Shown piece by piece: positions 57,462 to 64,000 of a stretch of DNA of 64,000 nt. The stretch lies in contig NC_059372.1 in assembly GCF_019703515.2 (NCBI RefSeq), positions 26,226,431 to 26,290,430 on the forward strand, given 5' to 3'. Each line of letters begins with the position of its first letter. Position 1 is the stretch's first letter. Both the position numbers and the translations under genes were made by a program. The notes beneath the pieces were generated by a model. The model made no database searches and was not told the origin of the DNA. It saw only the letters and a list, made by a program, of their open reading frames with translations. The stretch is from Myxocyprinus asiaticus. Lineage: Eukaryota > Chordata > Actinopteri > Cypriniformes > Catostomidae.

Positions 57462-57865
57462 CCCGGTTGTCGCAAGTTCGAATCCAGAGTGTGTTGAGTG
57501 ACTCCAGCCAGGTCTCCTAAGCAACAAAATTGGCCCAGTTGCTAGGGAGGGTAGAGTCATATGGGGTAACCTCCTCGTGGTTGCTATAATGTGGTTCTCG
57601 CTCTCGGTGGGGCACGTGGTGAGTTGTGTGTGGATGCCGCAGAAAATAGCGTGAAGCCTCCACACGCATTATGTCTCCACGGTAACATGCTCAACAAGCC
57701 ACGTGATAAGATGCGTGGACTGACGGTCTCAGACGTGGAGGCAACTGAGATTCGTCCTCTGTCACCCGGATCGAGGCGAGTCACTACGCCACCACGAGGA
57801 CTTAGAGCACTTTGGGAATTGGGCATTCCAAATTGGGGAGAAAAAGAAAAAAAAAGGGGAAAAAA
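57462..57865 (+). mobile_element. HAmoSINE-like SINE, 5' truncated, with 17-bp TSD
   Basis: The direct repeat AAGACTGTGTACTTACC at 57445-57461 and 57866-57882 is perfect. The element begins inside the tRNA-like head (only box B, AAGTTCGAATCC, remains) and runs through GACTCCAGCCAGGTCTCCTA, GGTAACCTCCTCGTGG, GGTCTCAGACGTGGAGGCAA and GGGCATTCCAAATTGGGGAG to an A-rich tail. It lies in the presumed first intron of pik3cg. Confidence 0.9.
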
Positions 57866-58180
57866 AAGACTGTGTACTTACCGTCTTTTACAAGAGCACA
57901 AACTACAATCCCATGAAGCGCTGCGAAAGACGTAATCGAAAAAACTATTATGGAAACTAAAACATTTTTTTTAATTGATTTTAGGTCGTTGATTATATTC
58001 ATATAGACAATATATTTTAAGCTTACTGCAAAATATTCTGATATATACAAATATATATGTAGTTTGATGGTGTTGGAAGACTTGATTGCGTCATTCGCTA
58101 TGCATCATGGAAGTGGGTGGTCGCTGATTTGTGATGATTCAATTATTTAAAACATCACATTATTTGCTAAAAACATACAC

Positions 58181-58520
58181 TACCGGTCAAAAGTTTTGAA
58201 ACACTTACTCATTCTTTATTATATTTTTTTTTCCTTCACATTTTAGAATAATAGTAAAGTCATCAAAACTATGGAATAATAGAAATGAAATGGGAATTAT
58301 GTTGTGACTAAAAAAATTACAAAAATCAAAACTGTGTTCTATTTTAGCATCTTCAAAGTACTCACCCTTTGCCTAGAATTTGCAGACATGTACTCTTGAC
58401 ATTTTCTCAACCAACTTCTTGAGGTTTCACCCTGGGATGCTTTTTAAACATCTATGTTGGGCACTTATTGGCTGCTTTTCTTAATTATTTGGTCCAAGTC
58501 ATAAATTTCAAAAACTTTAA
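58181..58520. mobile_element. Tc1/mariner-like terminal fragment (CACTACCGGTCAAAAGTT)
   Basis: Starts TACACTACCGGTCAAAAGTT and continues with GAAACACTTACTCATTCTTT, CCTTTGCCTAGAATTTGCAG and CCAACTTCTTGAGGTTTCAC, one end plus part of the coding strand complement of a known fish Tc1-type family. The other end is missing. Confidence 0.65.
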
Positions 58521-58564
58521 ATTTTTTAATTTTAAGTTAAAATTTTAAGTTGGTAAAGTAAGTT

Positions 58565-58612
58565 AATTTCACAATTTCTGCCAGGGTATGCAAACTTTTG
58601 AGCAAAACTATA
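58565..58612. mobile_element. Tc1-like terminal repeat remnant
   Basis: TCACAATTTCTGCCAGGGTA followed by TGCAAACTTTTGAGCAAAAC repeats the right end of the element at 34990-36585 with few changes. Only this end is present. Confidence 0.75.
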
Positions 58613-59625
58613 ATTATATAGATAATGCATAATTTGCCAGTTATAATGTTTGTTATCTGAATCTCCTGCACATCCAGCACATCAATTTGGAGATGTTATA
58701 AGACTCAATTCCTCTGCCACACTGTCTGACGAATGGCATGACAAAGCTAAGGAGTGTTCACACCAAATGCATTTTTGTTTCAGTGCCATGTTTTTAGATG
58801 TCAAAACCATGCCTTGACACACCTAAATCATTTTCTATACACTGCTTCTACCTTTAACGCGAGTACACGTTCGGGCTGAATGGCCCCTAAGGTGTGTTTG
58901 CACAAGTTCTCTGAAAATTTTCGATTTGGTGCCACTGAAGTCGCAGAAATTACATATTTCATTTTTCAGTATTTTACAGTCTCTGAATATCTTGAAGTAT
59001 TGTCCATTTTCTGCATTTGGACCATGAAACATTTCTCACTGTCCGTACATTTAAATAAAACTTTCACCTAACCGAAATGTAAACTAAACAGTTTTATCAT
59101 TAAAATTTTGGTGGTTGGTTAATAAGTAAACTTTTTGAAGAACAGCAAAACCATTTGGAATGAGATAATGAATTATTATATTAAATTGTATCATTCATTT
59201 GTAATAATGCTCATATTTCTTGCATGAAAACACAAATTGTAAAATTTTGTCATGATAATTCCACTTAACCCTTGACATGGCCCAACTTAACCCTAACATA
59301 GGGCAAGTTGAGCCGTGGTATCACTTTTTGAGAAGTAATTTTTTCTATGGCCCTTTGTCATTGCTTCCATAATTTCAGTGGACAGTAGACATCCTGAAAA
59401 ATAAATAAATAAAACAATTAGGTTAACTAGTTTTACCCATCTCCTTTCTCCTTAGATAAAGAACAATTTAAGTAAAACTAGCACATCTCACCAATCTACA
59501 CAAGCTTTACCTTCAAAAAGTTTAGTATTTCATTGGAAAATGTCAGGGGACGTGAATATTATACATGTGATTTTTAAATAAAAGAAGCTTGTTCTAATGT
59601 AGATATCTCTTCAGTTCTAGCACTC

Positions 59626-62415
59626 ATGGAGAACAAATGGGAGACATATGAGCAACAAAAAATATTGTTTAGTGGAAACCTTGAACAACTGCTTTGCTCT
59701 GATCACAGTCTAGTATTTATTTGCAAGTTACCTGCAAGGGAAGGTTCCCAGTCAGTGGACAACCAGAAGCCTTTTAGGATCAAACTCCCAGCGCAGTGCA
59801 GTGCCCACCAGCTTCGTGTGCGACTGTGTATGCTAGCACAGGAAACAAACAGACTCCCTGAGCCATTTGCACTTTTGGACCCAGAGAGATACAGTCTGCT
59901 GTACCACAAGGATGAAGAGTGGTATGAAATCTATGATGACTTTCAGGTATTGAGAACTTTGGATGCACCCTGGTTTCAGGGTACTGATGGTCTGCAGAGT
60001 GTTTGCGTCACCATTTTGGCTCAGCAAACTGCTTCTGAAGAAAGAATACACTTCCAACGTGTCCTGAATGACCTAATCGGCTATGATTTGGACACCTCAG
60101 ACACTAATCGTTTAAATGAGCTGAGTTTTACCCGAAGAAAGTTTGCCACACCACGAAGGAAGGAACTGAAAAACCGGGATCCAAAAGCTTACGCCACAGA
60201 ACCGTGGACAACTTCTACGCCACTACCTAAGGACCAACAAGATCATCTTCAAAGGAAACTGCCCGTGAAGCTTTATTACTATAGTTTGTGTCTTTTCATT
60301 AAAGCTAACATGAAACATACCCCCAGTGATCTACTCAAGATTATTTGGGAATCATTGCCAAAGGAGGACCAGTCATTTGAAACTTGGTCTGTTGATCATG
60401 TCCTCAAGGTGTGTGGTAGAGAGGAATTCTTGAGTGGGGCATTCCAACTCTCAGACTTCCTGTGGGTCAGGCACTGCCTGAAGAACATGTTGGAGCTCCA
60501 TCTCTCAGTTGTTGCTGTTTCATCCATTCTAGATGACAAAGTGAGAAAAGAGTATTGGCCTCTGGTGGACAGTCCCACAGGCCTCTCCAGCTCCCATGAG
60601 GAACTTTCCCTGGCAGGGAAGGAAGTAGAGGAGATTGTGATGATTTCCCTGTGGGACTGTGAGAGAACATTCCGGGTAAAACTTCTAGGGTTTGACATCC
60701 CAGAACTCCCAAGTAAAGTATCTCAATTTGTTTATGTGGAAGCCACCATAATATATGGGAGCAAGGTTGTGTCATCAGTTTGTTCAACTCCAAAAGAGTT
60801 TACAGATGAAGTGCTGTGGAACACTTGGCTGGAGTTTGATATTCTGATCAGAGATATACCTCATGGAGCTAAATTAGGCCTCACGATTAATGCCAGTACC
60901 ATGGAGGACATGTCGTCAATCAAGGACACAAAGTCAAGCTCTTCTAAAGTGCCAGACGACCAGAAGGGAAAAAAGAAAGTTCTATATTTTGTAAACCTCC
61001 AGTTGATTGACCACAGATGTCTTCTTTGCCAGGGCCCTCACACACTGCATATGTGGCCATTCCCAGAATGGGATGAGGAGGTGTTCACTTATGAAGCTGA
61101 CAAGCTCTCTACCGCCACTAATCCTGATGTGGCCACATCTATGGCAATTACTTTTATGTTGGATCGCTACAGCTTTCCTGTTGTCCTGCCGCATAGCAGA
61201 AGCTCCTCTGGTACTCTCTCCCCTGGTAGAGTTACATCTGCTGTTTCAGACATCTCCTCACCAATCCTCTCAGCAAAATCCACACTCTCCTCTCCATCTA
61301 ATGAGTCTCCTCAAAAATCACCCTTGGGAAAAAAAGATTGCCTGAGAAGGCTCAAAGAGGAAAGCATCCATTATGCTTCAAATTTACCCCAGTTTCTTCG
61401 CACAGTGGACTGGATGAAGCCAAGTGCTGTCCAGGATGTCCACTGGCTCTTGAGTCACTGGGAACCAGAGGGCATAGAGCTGCCTGTGGCCCTTGAGCTT
61501 CTGAACGTGGATTATGCTGATATGAAGGTCAGAAGATTGGCTGTTGAAAGGTTGGAGATGCTGTCCAATGAAGAGGTACTTAAGTACCTGCTGCAGCTGG
61601 TTCAGGTAAAAAGTTATTCAGTATAATGTAAGTGAACAGACCTGCATTATATAGCAATGTCATGGAGTAATGAGTCTCTTGATTTTGTGAATACAAATTA
61701 GGCCAAAGCTAAGTTAATGGAAATAAGTTCTTAGAATTTTGACCTATTATACCTAATAAAGCATGTTTCTAAATCGTCCTATTTTCTAAAGACTCTGAAA
61801 GTCGAGCCGTATCATGATAGCTGTCTGGCACAATTCCTCCTCAAAAGAGCACTAAGAGTGAGTCATTTTCTTCCAGTGTTGCATTCTTAAGTAAAGGATG
61901 TATTGCTTTTCTATGCATATTATGTTCACTAAAATAATATACTTAAAACATTTCACCTGCCATAAAAAAGGTTATTATTTTTTACATATGCAACAGAGCA
62001 AAAGAATTGGGCATTTCTTTTTCTGGTACTTGCGGAGTGAGGTAGCAGGATGCCCATTTTTTCGTCAGCGTATGGCTGTCATACTGGAGGCATACCTGTT
62101 AGGCTGTGGAGAGTCAATGCTGATAGAATTCCAGCATCAAGTGCAAGTAGTGAAGTGCCTGCATGATGTGGCTCTAAAAGTGAAGACACTCTATCCAGAT
62201 AAGACGGATCTTCCACCAACAGGTAAAGTTCAAACAACTTTGCCCTGAATATTATTTGTGTTACTGGTAACACTGATAAACAGTATATACAGTAGTGTAC
62301 ATTATCTTCTATTGTGTCAGCTCCTCAGAAACTGCAGGAGTTATTGGAGGAGTGTAGTTTACCTTCTGACTTCCAGGTGCCTTTTGACCCCCGTCTCAGA
62401 GCAGGAAGTATCAGA
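59626..62415 (+). CDS. pik3cg: Phosphatidylinositol 3-kinase catalytic subunit gamma (p110-gamma), 3' end outside window
   Basis: Class IB PI3-kinase catalytic subunit, which makes PtdIns(3,4,5)P3 downstream of G-beta-gamma and Ras at the leukocyte membrane. Exons: 59626-61605 (660 codons, one large exon as in mammals), 61792-61857, 61997-62222, 62321-62415; all GT-AG, 789 codons visible. Approximate domains: adaptor-binding-like N-terminus (residues 30-130, with YHKDEEWYEIYDDFQVLRTLD), Ras-binding (210-300, ending RVCGR-type VCGREEFLSG and FLWVRHCLKN), C2 (350-510, ISLWDCERTFRVKLLGFDIP and LWNTWLEFDILIRD), helical (from about 535; RLAVERLEMLSNEEVLKYLL; EPYHDSCLAQFLLKRALR; KRIGHFFFWYLRSEV). 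The kinase domain should lie right of the window. The N-terminus is shorter than human. The ATG follows an acceptor at 59614. A retrotransposon occupies the next intron. Confidence 0.95.
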
Positions 62416-62458
62416 GTGAGTTTGTTTGTTAAATTTACAAATCTACATATATGTTCCC

Positions 62459-64000
62459 TATCTGTCACTCACTCGACATTGGTGTCGATGTAGTGACACT
62501 AGGGGTCACTCTTGGGAGCCCGAGACACCTCTGGTCTTTGATAAAAGGCCAATGAAAATTGGCGAGTGGTATTTGCATGCCACTCCCCCGAACATACAGG
62601 TATAAAAGGAGCTGGTATACAACCACTCATTCAGATTTTCTCTTCGGAGCCGAACGGTCATGCTCACTGAGCTGAATACTACTGTTCATTCACCTCTGCT
62701 GGATCTGACGGCGCATTTCAGCGGCTTCTCCCTCCTCTGCACTGGTGCACTGCAGAGAATGCCCCTGGGCGCTTCGGCAGAAAAACTAGAGAGTATATTT
62801 TCTGAAAGAGCATTTTCCCCCTCTAAAAGAGTATATATTTCTCTAAAAGAGCGCACACATGGAACGTCTTTTTAAAGACGCGTCTTTTTAAAGATGCTTT
62901 TCCGATTGTGTGTTATTCCTGGTTGTGCTCGTTATCTCTCGCCTTCTAACGGTCACGATCACTGTCTTTCGTGTCTGGGCACTGCTCACGCGGAGACAGC
63001 ATTCGTGGATGGTCATGTTCTCATTGCGAGAATATGTCCATGGCAACGTTGCGGTCGCGGCTCGCCTTCGTAAGAAAGCAAGCCACCCCAGAGGCTCCCG
63101 CCTCGGTCCTTTTACCAACGGGTTTGAGGCCAGCGCAGCTAGCACTGGGGGCAATTTGGGGACCCCAATATGACCGCCTCCGCCGGGTATCCCCCCGCGG
63201 ACCTCCCATTCCCCAGCACGCTCGTCTGCCCCGATTGGGCTTCCGGGTGAGTCCGCCGGCTCATCTCACGGCGAGTTCGACCTCTTATTCGGAGCCCGCG
63301 AAAGTGATGAGCTCTCGAGCGCAGCATCGGAGAGCGGGCTCGTCCAGTCGGAAGCCTCAGCTGGGCTCCTCCCTTCGGGGGTCGATCGCCCAGTCACAGG
63401 CTGACGTGGAGATGACGACATGCTTTCCCGGACAGCCACAAGCGTCGGTTAGAGTGGACTTCACCGCTCTTCCCTGAACCCTCGCGGCTCGGTGATTGGT
63501 TCCTGGGCTCGCGGCGCCGCTCAAAGCCATGCCCCACCCCGTTCCTTTCTTCCCGGAAGTGCATGAAGAGCTGACAAGGTCGCGGGAGGCACTTTTTACT
63601 GCCCGGTCCCGATCTTTTCAGCTTCCCCGCTCTCACTACCCTCGATGGTGGGGCGGCCAAGGGTTATTCGGCAATCCCCCGCTGGACAAGCCGCCTCCGA
63701 CCTGCACGCAATGGCTCTCCGCCTTCCACCTCCTTTTGAGCTGAAGACGTGCGCTGTTAATTCCCAGTAGTGTTCACAAAAGTTGTTCCCTGGTTGACTT
63801 CCTCCGAGCCCCGTGGCAGTCGAGTTTTCAGAGAGACTCGCTGCTGGCCCAGTACACGCGCTAACTAAGAGCCCGGTTCTGGGGTAGGTGCTCCGCATGT
63901 GGCGGTTCCCTGTAAGGCTAACCCCATGCGATCTGTATCTTCCGCTAGTTCGTTTCCCTACTGGCAAACTGCGTCTTCCTTGGGCAGAGCCCCTCTGCCT
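62459..64000 (+). mobile_element. Probable DIRS-like retrotransposon, 5' part, continues past window
   Basis: Starts near CACTCACTCGACATTGGTGT, with the small palindrome CGACATTGGTGTCG. A promoter-like TATAAAAGGAG lies near 62602, followed by GC-rich degraded coding sequence. Recognisable pieces are MVMFSLRE/CENMSMATLRSRLAF (about 63010-63075) and FFPEVHEELTRSREALF (63547-63600), phrases I associate with the first ORF of fish DIRS-type elements. No frame stays open for long. Base composition changes sharply from the surrounding intron. Assignment to DIRS rather than another LTR-less group is by memory. Confidence 0.55.

Noticed and set aside
62971..63477. 168-residue GC-rich open frame
   Set aside because: GC-rich retroelement sequence keeps frames open by chance; recognisable element coding phrases move between frames here.

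Overview
This window is vertebrate nuclear DNA from a ray-finned fish. The genes are split by GT-AG introns, AT-rich spacers separate them, and transposable elements are dense and nested. A carp-type tRNA-derived SINE resembling HAmoSINE (two copies), several Tc1 families, CR1/L2-type LINEs and a probable DIRS-like element point to a cypriniform, probably a cyprinid; the species cannot be read from the sequence.

Layout. 0-11.5 kb: slc35c2 (nucleotide-sugar transporter family) on the minus strand, eight coding exons visible, the last exon lying left of the window. 11.5-13.3 kb: a divergent promoter region shared with taf13. 13.3-13.7 kb: taf13 on the plus strand, with an unbroken coding region. 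15.3-26.4 kb: two tandem fast troponin C genes on the minus strand, all six exons assigned for the first copy and five for the second. The last intron of the first copy carries a Tc1 transposon with an intact transposase ORF; the same intron of the second copy carries a decayed element of another Tc1-like family. 26.4-51.5 kb: a gene-poor block made mostly of mobile elements: a nested SINE / solo LTR, a hAT element with a perfect 8-bp target duplication, a defective Tc1, LINE fragments, a multi-layer nest (LINE A interrupted by a Harbinger-like element that carries LINE B, all inside a pair of long inverted repeats), and a TTAA-flanked Kolobok-like element that contains an exon-like ORF. 51.5-52.6 kb: a seven-transmembrane receptor related to fish odorant-receptor-131-type proteins, broken by one frameshift. 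56-62.4 kb: pik3cg (PI3-kinase p110-gamma) on the plus strand, with a probable untranslated first exon near 56.1-56.2 kb and four coding exons visible. From 62.46 kb to the end: a GC-rich, probably DIRS-like retrotransposon inside a pik3cg intron.

The genes do not form one pathway. slc35c2 acts in Golgi/ER-Golgi transport, taf13 in TFIID, troponin C in fast muscle contraction, pik3cg in leukocyte GPCR signalling. In human, SLC35C2 and TNNC2 both lie on 20q13.12, so that pair probably reflects old synteny. No clearly new biological system was recognised. The most unusual items are the Kolobok-like element with a coding-like exon, the LINE that has lost its reverse-transcriptase core, the layered nest at 42-50 kb, possible gene conversion between the troponin C copies, and a PU.1/C-EBP-like motif pair at the presumed pik3cg promoter. 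All calls come from reading and translating the sequence by eye; no searches were run.
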